Shown: piece after piece, positions 25,617 to 34,691 of the stretch | Layout: each line of letters opens with the position of its first letter | How positions within the stretch are numbered: the first letter of the stretch is position 1 | Notes under the pieces: generated by a model | Told to the model about the DNA's origin: nothing | Seen by the model: only the letters and a program-made list of their open reading frames with translations | Database searches by the model: none | Source of the DNA: Planococcus ruber | Lineage (GTDB): Bacteria; Bacillota; Bacilli; Bacillales_A; Planococcaceae | Assembly: GCF_022819085.1 (NCBI RefSeq) | Contig: NZ_JALHAG010000001.1 | Span: 765,395 to 829,394, forward strand | Length of the DNA: 64,000 nucleotides | Reading direction: 5' to 3' | Made by a program: the position numbers and the translations under genes

Positions 25617-26525
25617 TTAAGCATTAAAATAATATTCTCTGTGCCATTTCAAATACTTTTCTACAGCAGGAGCCACAGCAATATTGATATTCTTATCAAT
25701 ACTCAATAACTTTTGAGTCTCCTTTGAAATTTTAGAAGATATTAATATTTTTCCTTCTGAAGTGAAACTAATATAACCATTGTCAAATACTTTATCATGG
25801 TTAGGACATAATAGAAAACCATTATTAGTATCCATTCTTTCTTTATTAGAACATAATCTCCAAGGCTTTATATGACTGGCTATTAAAAATCTAGTATCTT
25901 TCATATTACACATCGCGCATTTTTGTGATTGTTGTAATAATTTATTTTTAAACATTCTTTGTCCTCTTCTTAAAACTACTTCTTTTAATAAATCTGTATT
26001 AAAATTTTCTTCTATTCTTTTTTCAATTTGTTTTGTTACAACTGAAAAATCTACTTGGTATTCGAAAGGTTCCACAACAAATACTCCATCTTCTCTTTCT
26101 TCAACAATCTTACCTAAACCTAATATCATATTCTGTCCTTTAGCTATTTTATGTAATATACCAAAAGGTATATCGTTTTTTAGATTATATCTAGCTGCTG
26201 CTACATCGCTTATCTTTCTATTATCCCTTTCACCTCTGGGAGGGTGCATATTAATTTTTAAAAAACTTTCTCCATCATCATCCCATATTATTTGTTTTCC
26301 ATAATTATTATCCGACTCGGTAGCTTGATAAGACAAAAGATAAGGTTTTAAAGCAGGTTTGTAAAATCCTCTAATTAAGTCGTGGAGTATATGAGGGGAA
26401 TCAACAAACTCATCTGCTGGTAACTTTTCAACATTGTTTACCCCTTTTATACCGATCTTCCCAACAATTAATGTACCTTTAAAGTATTGAAATTTTTTTA
26501 ATAATCCTAAATGCAAATCTTCCAA
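25617..26525 (-). CDS. HNH restriction endonuclease
   Basis: A 302-residue protein with a C-terminal HNH nuclease domain of the HNH_2 type: C-x2-C in KCAMCN (203, 206), then ASHIKPWRLC (215-225), N235-GFLLCPNHD and KVFDNGYISF. The N-terminal ~190 residues have no known motif and may recognise DNA. It lies convergent to the cytosine methyltransferase and divergent from the Z1 gene, so it is the best candidate for the cleaving partner of the methyltransferase. The start is TTG at 26525, with AGGCGGG upstream at long spacing. Confidence 0.88.
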   Translation of the reverse strand: MEDLHLGLLKKFQYFKGTLIVGKIGIKGVNNVEKLPADEFVDSPHILHDLIRGFYKPALKPYLLSYQATESDNNYGKQIIWDDDGESFLKINMHPPRGERDNRKISDVAAARYNLKNDIPFGILHKIAKGQNMILGLGKIVEEREDGVFVVEPFEYQVDFSVVTKQIEKRIEENFNTDLLKEVVLRRGQRMFKNKLLQQSQKCAMCNMKDTRFLIASHIKPWRLCSNKERMDTNNGFLLCPNHDKVFDNGYISFTSEGKILISSKISKETQKLLSIDKNINIAVAPAVEKYLKWHREYYFNA

Positions 26526-26668
26526 TAATTATCCCGCCTTTCAACGTGAATATAAAACTAAATATACCAAAATTAATAGAATACACAATTTTTTCCTCTT
26601 TAAACTTCAAAAAAATGTTAAAATATAACCAATTAACTTTATTTTGTTTAAGAAAGGATGACTAGAAT

Positions 26669-29554
26669 ATGTTACTAACTGACTTTTCTTCTCCAGAATT
26701 TGATGAACATAGAAATGTAGTAGAAAAACTACGGAATAAAGGACGGGAATGGGATTATATAAAATATTATGGAAAGCATGATGCCGAAGGATTAAAAAAT
26801 AAATTAGAGCAACTAAAAGAAGACGATATGATTCCAGAAAATTTGGATGTTTCTCTTTGGTTAAGTATTGTAGAGTTTTTAAGAGAAGCAGCTGAACGAG
26901 AGCAGACAATTGAAGAAAAGATAGCTAATAATAGAATTTTAAGCAGACGACAAGACAATGATTTAACAATTCCTGATAGTGCGGTAAGTAGTTGGCAATT
27001 ATACGTAAATAAATTGATCCAACAGGGATGGACTGATGAATCAATTAAAGATATTGAAAATACTACAATCAGTATTTTAAGAAAATTAAGAGTAGAAACA
27101 GAAGATCCTATAAAAGGTTTGACAATTGGACACGTGCAGTCCGGAAAAACCGCAAGTATGGCTGCGTTAATGGCGATGGCTGCAGACTGGAAATTCAATT
27201 TATTTATAGTCTTGTCTGGTACAATTGAAAATCTTAGAAAGCAAACAGAAGATCGGCTTATAAATGATCTAAAAACATCTGGAAATCTTTCTTGGGAACG
27301 ATTAAGTCAGCTTTCCCTAAAAGCTGGTTCTTCACACAAAGTAAAAAATCTTGTTTTAAATAAAATGTCTCGAGAACGTTATCTAAATGTATGTTTGAAA
27401 AATAAAACACGTTTAAATGATTTAATCCATTGGTTAAAAGAAGATGGTAAGAAACTATCGCAAATGAGAATTTTAGTCATCGACGATGAATCAGATCAAG
27501 GTGGAATAAATACAAATGATGTAAATAATTCTTTGGCAGAGCGAACAGCCTTGAATAAGGCGATTGTTGATCTTGTGAATATACAAGCAACTGACGGTGC
27601 GACTCCACTAAGTATGAACTACGTTAGTTATACGGCAACGCCTTATGCAAATTTTTTAAATGAAGCTACAGAAGAATCGCTATATCCAAAAGATTTTGTA
27701 GCGGTTTTAAATCCGGCAAAAGAATACTTTGGCGCTAAAGAAATTTTTGGATTAGAAAATGATGAATATTATCGTGGTTTACCTATAGTACGTGAAATAG
27801 ACATGAAAAATTATGATCTAGTCAAAGACATTCATAATGGACAAGCGTTTCAAATGCCTGAATCATTTAAAGATGCTCTACATTGGTTCTTAATATCGAC
27901 TTCAATTATGCGATATCGGAAATATAAAAAGCCAATTAGTATGTTGATTCATACAAGTCAAAAGCAAGTCCACCATAGAGTATTTGCTGAATTGATAGAT
28001 GCTTATTTTAAAAATACATCGAAAATGGAGATTATTGAGGCTTGTCGTAGTCTATACGAAAAAGAAAAAATGAAGTTCACAAAAGAAGATTTTGAAATGG
28101 AGTTTGAGATTTATCCAAATAAAGAAGAAGTAAAAGACTACCCAGTATTTGAGAAAATTGAAGAGGAGTTAAAGCGTTTAATACGTAAAAGTCCTTCTCA
28201 CATTAATGTCTTAGAAGAGACAAAGAGACTGGATTATCATGATGGATTGCATTTATGTATTGATAATTGCTCTAATAACAAAATAACAGATGATTTAGAG
28301 CATGTACGTTTAGCTTATCCAGATCCAGAACTGCCGAATTACCCAGCACCGGCGCCTGCATTTATTGTAATTGGAGGCAGTACACTATCCAGGGGATTAA
28401 CAATAGAAGGATTAGTAAGCACTTATTTTCTACGTACTACTTCTCAAGCAGACTCGTTACTTCAAATGGGACGGTTCTTTGGCTACCGTAAAGGTTATGA
28501 AATGTTGCCACGCATTTGGTTAACAGATGATACGGCAGCTAAATTTAGATTTCTTGCTACTCTTGAAGAAGAAATGCGTGAAGATATTGAAACGTTTATT
28601 TTAGAAGGTATGGATGCAAATGAATACGGTCCAAAAATTAAAAATTCTCCTAAGCTGACTTGGGTGCGTATTACCGCTAAAAATCGGATGCAAAATGCTG
28701 AAGAAATAGACTTGGATTTTTCAGGTACCTCTAATCAAACTGTAGTATTCGATGATAACGAAATAATTCAAAGAAAAAATATCGAAGTGACGGAAAACTT
28801 TTTGAATAACTTGGATGAACCACAAGAAACAAGAAATAAACGTGGACTCTATTGGGAAAATGTAGATTTTAAAAAAATCAAAGAAAATTTCTTTGAGAAG
28901 TTTAAGTTTAGTGAACAAAGCGAATTCTCAAATCTATCTACTTTCCTTGAATGGTATGAAAAGAAAGAAAAAGAAGCGGGTTTTACAAACTGGAATGTTG
29001 TTTTATCAAGTAGTGGTGTAATTGATAGTGAAAGTGACAAGCAGTGGAACGTAGCAGGACACAGTGTAGGTCTAGTAACCCGTAGTCGACGTGGGTCAGA
29101 ATCGGGAGAGAAGATAAATATTGGGGTTTTAAGAACCCCGTCAGATTTATATGCTGATATGACAAAAGAAATGTATGAAGGAATTGATGATGAATTCAAG
29201 CCTACAAAAGCTGGGAAAGAAGTGAGAAGCAAAATTGAAAGTCAATTAGAAGAGATTGATCAAAAGCAACCGAAAAAAAGCATTATTAACGAAATGCGCA
29301 AAGCTGCAGGCATTGGTTCGACACCACAACTGCTATTATATCGGATCGATAGAGAGTCTAAATTTGATGAAACAAAACAGAAAGCAAATACAAAAGAAGC
29401 AGACAAACGTTATGATTTGAAAGCATCAGAAGACTTAATTGGAGTTAGCCTATTTGTGCCAGGTTATCGTTCTGGTAAAAACTTGGGAACTAAGTTATCA
29501 ATTCGAATTGAAAATCCAATAGGGGAGCCTGAAATGGAAGAGGGAGAAGAATAA
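26669..29554 (+). CDS. Z1-domain SF2-like NTPase/endonuclease-associated protein
   Basis: A 961-residue cytoplasmic protein. An N-terminal helical region (to about 150) is followed by the Z1 superfamily-2-like ATPase: Walker A GHVQSGKT (154-161), Walker B LVIDDESD (269-276), a SYTATPYANFL segment like the SF2 motif III, and GGSTLSRGLT...QMGRFFGYRKGY with the arginine-finger-type motif VI. A ~250-residue C-terminal domain is specific to this group. Z1 proteins are found in R-M operons with MORC-like GHKL ATPases. It overlaps the next gene by one base (stop/start ATAATG), and starts the five-gene effector operon. AAGAAAGGATG precedes the ATG. Confidence 0.92.
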   Translation: MLLTDFSSPEFDEHRNVVEKLRNKGREWDYIKYYGKHDAEGLKNKLEQLKEDDMIPENLDVSLWLSIVEFLREAAEREQTIEEKIANNRILSRRQDNDLTIPDSAVSSWQLYVNKLIQQGWTDESIKDIENTTISILRKLRVETEDPIKGLTIGHVQSGKTASMAALMAMAADWKFNLFIVLSGTIENLRKQTEDRLINDLKTSGNLSWERLSQLSLKAGSSHKVKNLVLNKMSRERYLNVCLKNKTRLNDLIHWLKEDGKKLSQMRILVIDDESDQGGINTNDVNNSLAERTALNKAIVDLVNIQATDGATPLSMNYVSYTATPYANFLNEATEESLYPKDFVAVLNPAKEYFGAKEIFGLENDEYYRGLPIVREIDMKNYDLVKDIHNGQAFQMPESFKDALHWFLISTSIMRYRKYKKPISMLIHTSQKQVHHRVFAELIDAYFKNTSKMEIIEACRSLYEKEKMKFTKEDFEMEFEIYPNKEEVKDYPVFEKIEEELKRLIRKSPSHINVLEETKRLDYHDGLHLCIDNCSNNKITDDLEHVRLAYPDPELPNYPAPAPAFIVIGGSTLSRGLTIEGLVSTYFLRTTSQADSLLQMGRFFGYRKGYEMLPRIWLTDDTAAKFRFLATLEEEMREDIETFILEGMDANEYGPKIKNSPKLTWVRITAKNRMQNAEEIDLDFSGTSNQTVVFDDNEIIQRKNIEVTENFLNNLDEPQETRNKRGLYWENVDFKKIKENFFEKFKFSEQSEFSNLSTFLEWYEKKEKEAGFTNWNVVLSSSGVIDSESDKQWNVAGHSVGLVTRSRRGSESGEKINIGVLRTPSDLYADMTKEMYEGIDDEFKPTKAGKEVRSKIESQLEEIDQKQPKKSIINEMRKAAGIGSTPQLLLYRIDRESKFDETKQKANTKEADKRYDLKASEDLIGVSLFVPGYRSGKNLGTKLSIRIENPIGEPEMEEGEE

Positions 29555-31563
29555 TGCAAATTGAAATTGCAGAATTCGGAAAGATGTCTCAATCGGGTAG
29601 TTCTTTACTGAATCTCATACAAAATAATGATCTGCCAATATTAGACTTGCTGGTTCGTGAAGCAGTTCAAAATAGTTTAGATGCTGGAATTACAGTTAAA
29701 GAACATGACTCTGTTTTTGTCGATATTGGCATCAAAGATATAAATGTTGAAGGATTTTCAAGCTATCTAGAAGGAGTAACGGACCAAATTAATAAGAGAT
29801 TTGGATCTTCGCCACAAAAAGCTATTTATATTGAAGATACGCATACAAGTGGTTTAACAGGTTCTTTAGATTTCGACCATTATCCAAACAGTAATATCTT
29901 TAAATTGATCTATGGCATTAGTATGGCTCAAGAAATGCAAGGAGCTGGTGGATCTTGGGGATTAGGCAAAACAGTTTATTTTAGAGTAGGAATCGGAATG
30001 GTAGTATATTATTCCCGTATTTTAAATGAATCTGGTGATTTTGAACAACGTCTGGCAGTCACTTTAGTCGAAAATGAAAAATTAGCTGAATCAATTATTC
30101 CTAAGACTTCGAATAAATTTTTGAGTGGGATAGCTTGGTGGGGCGAGCGGATTTCTCAGAACAGCAAAGGGACTGTGCCAATTACTGATGACGAGAAAAT
30201 CCATGAAATATTAGAAACTTTAGAGATGAAACCTTTCACTGAGGAAAGTGTTGGAACTAAAATTATTATTCCATTCATCGATGAACAAAAATTGCTTATT
30301 AAACACGAAACTAATGAAAGTGAAAATAAGCCTTGGGAAAACGATGTTACAGAGTATATTCGAATTGCTATGCAAAGGTGGTATTCGCCACGCCTTGGCA
30401 ACAAAAAATATAAATATGGGAAATATTTAGATGGACATGTGAATGGTAAAAGATTAGAAAAAGAAGAATTTCTTGCAGTTTTTTTGGAATTCCAATTGAT
30501 GTACAATGCTGCAGTTTATGGAAGCCAATCAGACAGATATTTTGTGAGTGATATTCAAATTAGAAATTACTTTGAACATACTAAAGTTAACAATGCAGGT
30601 AGAGTTGCTTTTAAAAAGTTTTCGCGGAAAGAATTAGATATGCTTGCACCAATAAATGGGCCAACGCCATTTGCCTTAGTAAATGAAAAAAATACAGCTG
30701 TAGAAGGAAATGCACCGCTAATAGCTTATGTAAGAAAACCAGGAATGATAGTAAGTTATGAATTAGAAGGTGAGTGGAGTAAAGGTATTAGTCCTACTAG
30801 TGAACATGAGTATTTAATAGCAATTTTTGTTCCCAACTCTGAAACTAAGTTATTGCACCCCGATGGGAATGTAATAGATTTAGAAGGATACTTAAGAAAA
30901 AGTGAGATGGCTGATCATACATCCTGGTCTGATATTATTTTAAATAATAAACCAGTAGATATTGTTGAAAAGATTCGAAATCAAGTTCGGCGTAAAATAA
31001 AATTATCATTTGAAATCAAAGAAGAAGTAAAAGACAAACAAGTCATGAATGCTTTAGCACGTAATGTAGGGAAAATGTTATTGCCGCCAACTGGTTTCGG
31101 GCGTCGTGCCTCTAGTCGGAATCAAGCTGGCACTAGACCCTCTGTGGAAAAATTACAAGGTAGCAATGATAATAAATTTAAAGTTTTGTCTCAAAATTAT
31201 TTAAGTAACGGAGCTATAGAAGTTCATTTTAAAATGAAATTAGAGAAAAAAGTCACTGCTTTTACAATTGAAATTTTTGTAGCTTCGGAGAGCGGAAAAA
31301 TTTCAGCTCTTGAGTGGGAGCAAGTAGATAGTATTGGCACACCTTTTCCAGCACGTATAACAAGAATTGCTTTTCCAGAAACGATTGGTTCATTTGGAAG
31401 ATCAACTGCAAAGAAAAGTGCGAGTAAAGTATTATACGCAATACACATTGAAAAAAAACAGCTTTCAGTCGAATGTCTGGGTAGTGTTGTAATAGAATGT
31501 TCAGATCCACATATACAATTAGAAATACTAATGAGGCCAGAAGGAAGTGGAAGTAATGGCTAA
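29554..31563 (+). CDS. MORC/MutL-like GHKL ATPase
   Basis: A 669-residue protein with an N-terminal GHKL ATPase domain. The N box is LVREAVQNSLDAG (Glu36, Asn40, Asp43), the G1 region is IYIEDTHTSGLTG (Asp95), and the G2/lid is GGSWGLGKT (132-140), all as in prokaryotic MORC homologues. The rest includes an S5-like region and a C-terminal domain of unknown function. In R-M operons such ATPases are thought to clamp or remodel DNA for the nuclease. Gene order and one-base overlap with Z1 and 8-base overlap with the next gene indicate a single stoichiometric complex. Confidence 0.9.
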   Translation: MQIEIAEFGKMSQSGSSLLNLIQNNDLPILDLLVREAVQNSLDAGITVKEHDSVFVDIGIKDINVEGFSSYLEGVTDQINKRFGSSPQKAIYIEDTHTSGLTGSLDFDHYPNSNIFKLIYGISMAQEMQGAGGSWGLGKTVYFRVGIGMVVYYSRILNESGDFEQRLAVTLVENEKLAESIIPKTSNKFLSGIAWWGERISQNSKGTVPITDDEKIHEILETLEMKPFTEESVGTKIIIPFIDEQKLLIKHETNESENKPWENDVTEYIRIAMQRWYSPRLGNKKYKYGKYLDGHVNGKRLEKEEFLAVFLEFQLMYNAAVYGSQSDRYFVSDIQIRNYFEHTKVNNAGRVAFKKFSRKELDMLAPINGPTPFALVNEKNTAVEGNAPLIAYVRKPGMIVSYELEGEWSKGISPTSEHEYLIAIFVPNSETKLLHPDGNVIDLEGYLRKSEMADHTSWSDIILNNKPVDIVEKIRNQVRRKIKLSFEIKEEVKDKQVMNALARNVGKMLLPPTGFGRRASSRNQAGTRPSVEKLQGSNDNKFKVLSQNYLSNGAIEVHFKMKLEKKVTAFTIEIFVASESGKISALEWEQVDSIGTPFPARITRIAFPETIGSFGRSTAKKSASKVLYAIHIEKKQLSVECLGSVVIECSDPHIQLEILMRPEGSGSNG

Positions 31564-32500
31564 CAGAATTAGTATGAATAAATTTTTTGATGAGGCCATG
31601 GAAGAATTGTTAAATGTTAATTTAAACTTTGATTTTTTTTATAAAGAGGTAGATGGTTCTAAGTATATTTTGGATCAAATTGTGGATCATGAATTTAAAA
31701 TATTGCTTAAAAACGAAGATGACAGTTGGGATTACGCTGAGAAAGGTTTAGGAATATCGGGAAACATTATTTTGGGCAATCCGTCTAGTCTGTTTGGACC
31801 TACACAGTTAGTTGCAATGGACGCAGAATTAGGCTTTGCATTCGAGTGGATGTCTAAACAGTCATCTCAACGTGGGGTGATTCCACTGGCTGCTATTACA
31901 AGCACAACACCTAATAATGTTGTTATACCTGTTGACCATTATTTCCCTAAGGACAAACTTTTTGGAGAAGTCTATATATCACTTATACTCTATTTGAAAA
32001 AGGCGAGCAGAAATAGTGTAAGAGGGCAAGCAGGATATACTGGAATTATTTTAGGAGAGTTAGTGGAATGGAATGTAATTTTGGATGGAGCAGGATCTAC
32101 GTTCCCAATTGTAATTGTAGATGAGCCAGAAGCACCCTTATGGTATGTTGATTTTAATTACTCGGAGCCATTGATTGAACCATTTGATAAAGAATATATT
32201 GCAATTTATCTAAACAAAGCTCACGTAGCTTTTTCGGCAATTAAAACGCCTAAGACTAAATTTGATCAATCTCTCTATGTAGAATTTTTGTCTGGTGCTT
32301 TACAAATCATACTTCAGAACTTAATTGAAACTACAGATTGGCAAGATATAAAAGAAGGGAAAAACTGTGAAGAAGGCTCTATTGGGGAAGTTATGCACTA
32401 TTTTTTAACTACTTTTAATTGGGATTTTGATGCTCCCGAAAGATTAGCGGTCTCGTTACGTAAGGATTTAGAAAGTCGATTGAAGTCGGGTGAATTATAA
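31556..32500 (+). CDS. Unknown component of the Z1-MORC operon
   Basis: A 314-residue acidic soluble protein with no recognised domain. It has a beta-rich first half (GYTGIILGELVEWNVILDGAG, TFPIVIVDEPEAPLWYVDFNY) and a helical second half. The ATG at 31556 has AAGGAAG 8 bases upstream; a GTG at 31547 is less well placed. It overlaps both neighbours (8 bases and 1 base), so it is made together with the MORC ATPase and is probably a structural or adaptor subunit. The gene recurs in this operon type, but no activity can be assigned. Confidence 0.75.
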   Translation: MANRISMNKFFDEAMEELLNVNLNFDFFYKEVDGSKYILDQIVDHEFKILLKNEDDSWDYAEKGLGISGNIILGNPSSLFGPTQLVAMDAELGFAFEWMSKQSSQRGVIPLAAITSTTPNNVVIPVDHYFPKDKLFGEVYISLILYLKKASRNSVRGQAGYTGIILGELVEWNVILDGAGSTFPIVIVDEPEAPLWYVDFNYSEPLIEPFDKEYIAIYLNKAHVAFSAIKTPKTKFDQSLYVEFLSGALQIILQNLIETTDWQDIKEGKNCEEGSIGEVMHYFLTTFNWDFDAPERLAVSLRKDLESRLKSGEL

Positions 32501-33177
32501 TGTGGGAAAATTTAATTTATACAAAGGCTCAAGCTAAGGTAAAGTATCAGCAAATTGAAGCGGAACCTGAGGGTTCCGCTCCATCTAATATAAAGCCTTT
32601 TTTTAAGTTATTACGTGAAGTAATAATGAAAGAAAAGAATAACTTTTTTATAGATAACTCTCAAAAAATTAACTCGTACTCATTTGATCTTCACATGGGT
32701 TTAAATTTATATTGTGTCTTAAAAGAAAAATATGCCTTTACGGAACGTTTAGCAGCACAAGATGAGGTTTGGCGTTATTTGTCATTAGAGATATTTCCAG
32801 ACTTAGTGTATGACCGACACGGTTTAAAGGATCAGCGTTTTTATAAAGATCCACGTCGTATATGGTTAAAAACTATATGGTGGTATATTCATTTATCTTG
32901 GCAAGGTGCAGCGGAAGAAACTTTTGATGTACTAAAAGAAAATTCAGCTGATGTAATTATGCAATTGGTCGACCGTTCAGGAAGCGGCGGATATCGAGTA
33001 GACCTAGCCCGTGAAATAATGCGTCAATATAAAATATACAATGATTCCTCAATCCCCCAACTATTTCGTCGTATCTCTAAATTAAATACTGCCAGATTAA
33101 ATATGACTGAACCTAATCTAGTGGAAGGCGGGATTGAAAGATATGTTGAAGATTTATATAGCTACTTTTTAAATTAA
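32500..33177 (+). CDS. DUF6339-like protein of the Z1-MORC operon
   Basis: A 225-residue, mainly helical soluble protein. The segment RRIWLKTIWWYIHLSWQG, then VIMQLVDRSGSGGYRVDLAREIMRQY, resembles the DUF6339 family as I remember it; this match is not certain. Its start overlaps the preceding stop by one base. Members occur beside Z1 and DUF4420 proteins. No catalytic residues are evident. Confidence 0.65.
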   Translation: MWENLIYTKAQAKVKYQQIEAEPEGSAPSNIKPFFKLLREVIMKEKNNFFIDNSQKINSYSFDLHMGLNLYCVLKEKYAFTERLAAQDEVWRYLSLEIFPDLVYDRHGLKDQRFYKDPRRIWLKTIWWYIHLSWQGAAEETFDVLKENSADVIMQLVDRSGSGGYRVDLAREIMRQYKIYNDSSIPQLFRRISKLNTARLNMTEPNLVEGGIERYVEDLYSYFLN

Positions 33178-33207
33178 CTAAGCCATTTCTAGGAAAGAGT
33201 AGATCAT

Positions 33208-34110
33208 ATGGATACAGTACAAAACATAAAGAACGGTTTCGCATACATTAGAACTTCGTCTAAACGGTTAATTACTTTAAAAGAAGAATATTATTGGATA
33301 GTTAAAATTGATGGAATGCAGGGAGTAGCTATCGATATTCCTAAAGATATAAATTTAAATGAACAGTTCGCTAGTATTTTTTATTATACAAAGGAATATT
33401 TAATTAATGGAGAAGAATATAACTTGTTGCTCCTGGTATCTAATAATTCGAATTTAAGCAGTGAGTTTGTATATATATGTGCTGCATTCTTAGAACAGGT
33501 GCTAGATGCAGAAATTTATGAAGAAATTCAGCGAGATCCTATATATTGGTGGCACGCAATGAAAGAATTAATGGGCAACGCTAATATAGAAAAAGCAGCA
33601 TATAGTGTGTTAGCAGAAATGGTAAGTTACTATTATTTATTAAAATATAAAAAAGAAGTTTCCTGGGTGGGTCCTTTTGGAGGGTCAGTTGATTTTAATT
33701 GTGAGGATAGTAATTATGAAATAAAATCTACTGTTGCAAGATATGGTTCACAAATTACTGTAAACAGCCAATATCAACTTAAAGCAGATTATTTATTATT
33801 TTTCCGTTTTGAGCCTTCTATCAATGGGATTTCGATTCAATCAATGGCTGAGTTATTGATAAATGAAGGAGTAGAAGAATCAATAATTGAGAATGCCCTT
33901 CAAAAATTAAATTACCCTGTTGGAAGCGAAATTCGGAAAAAGTCATACGCCTTACTTGATGCAAAAAAATATACGATAGATGAAGATTTCCCTAAAATAT
34001 TGCCTGAAAGTTTTAAAGATGAAAAATTGCCGAAGCATATCACAGGGCTTACTTATAAGTTAGAGCTAGAAGGACTTAGTGGAGAAAAAATCAATATTGA
34101 AGGTATTTAG
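33208..34110 (+). CDS. DUF4420 PD-(D/E)XK nuclease-like protein
   Basis: A 300-residue protein matching the DUF4420 PD-(D/E)XK group. The nuclease core is visible: Glu137 in LAEMVSYYYLL, then GPFGGSVDFNCEDSNYEIKST with Asp162, Glu171 and Lys173 as the D...ExK triad. It is the last gene of the Z1-MORC operon and provides a second candidate DNA-cleaving activity besides HNH, so the complex may cut DNA that the MORC/Z1 proteins have bound. A 30-base gap with AGGAAAGAG separates it from the previous gene. Confidence 0.85.
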   Translation: MDTVQNIKNGFAYIRTSSKRLITLKEEYYWIVKIDGMQGVAIDIPKDINLNEQFASIFYYTKEYLINGEEYNLLLLVSNNSNLSSEFVYICAAFLEQVLDAEIYEEIQRDPIYWWHAMKELMGNANIEKAAYSVLAEMVSYYYLLKYKKEVSWVGPFGGSVDFNCEDSNYEIKSTVARYGSQITVNSQYQLKADYLLFFRFEPSINGISIQSMAELLINEGVEESIIENALQKLNYPVGSEIRKKSYALLDAKKYTIDEDFPKILPESFKDEKLPKHITGLTYKLELEGLSGEKINIEGI

Positions 34111-34190
34111 TCAGATGATAAACAATTTAAACTCTAAACTAAATGACTATAAAAATGTAAGAATAGTAAACTAATAATCCATGTCTATAC

Positions 34191-34227
34191 ACAAAAAAGA
34201 GCCATATCGTAGTTGGCTCTTTTTTGT
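34191..34227. terminator. Bidirectional terminator at the end of the Z1-MORC operon
   Basis: A 14-bp stem (ACAAAAAAGAGCCA / TGGCTCTTTTTTGT) with a 9-base loop; A and T flanks serve both strands. Confidence 0.9.
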
Positions 34228-34241
34228 GTACAAGTTAAGAC

Positions 34242-34550
34242 TCAATGAAGTTCACTCTTTTTCTTATATTCCCCGTTCATTAAAATTAATAAATCTATTG
34301 CCGACATGCCAGGAAGGTCATTAATAAATTTATTAGCACTATTGTAATTTGAAAAGGCGAAAGACTCGAGTTCAGTTTGTATACTCCATTCGTCTCTAAT
34401 TTCAGTGATTAAATAGACTCGAATAATTGTTTTAGTAGATTTCTGAAAATAATCTTCACCAGTAATTAAGATTGCTAGATTGGAATGGTACGGGCTCAAT
34501 AGAGTTACAAGGACGTTATGGTTCTCGACGATTTCTTTATTTAGATTCAT
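34242..34550 (-). CDS. Hypothetical protein
   Basis: A 102-residue soluble protein with alternating hydrophobic strands (KTIIRVYLITEIRDEWSI) and a helical C-terminus. It is convergent to the restriction operon, shares its terminator, and is equally AT-rich, so it probably belongs to the same acquired segment. AAGAAGGATC precedes the ATG. No family recognised. Confidence 0.5.
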   Translation of the reverse strand: MNLNKEIVENHNVLVTLLSPYHSNLAILITGEDYFQKSTKTIIRVYLITEIRDEWSIQTELESFAFSNYNSANKFINDLPGMSAIDLLILMNGEYKKKSELH

Positions 34551-34691
34551 TTTTTTTGATCCTTTCTTCTTTAAAAATAATAAAATTATTAATATATTTC
34601 CTGATTATCTCATTTCTATGGGAGATTTTGTTGATATCTTTAATTTTTGCATTTATGATGAAAATATTACACGCAAAATAAGGAGGAAAAT

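Noticed and set aside
22916..34242. Prophage or integrative element
   Set aside because: No integrase, transposase, phage structural genes or clear direct-repeat att sites seen; AT shift alone does not show it.
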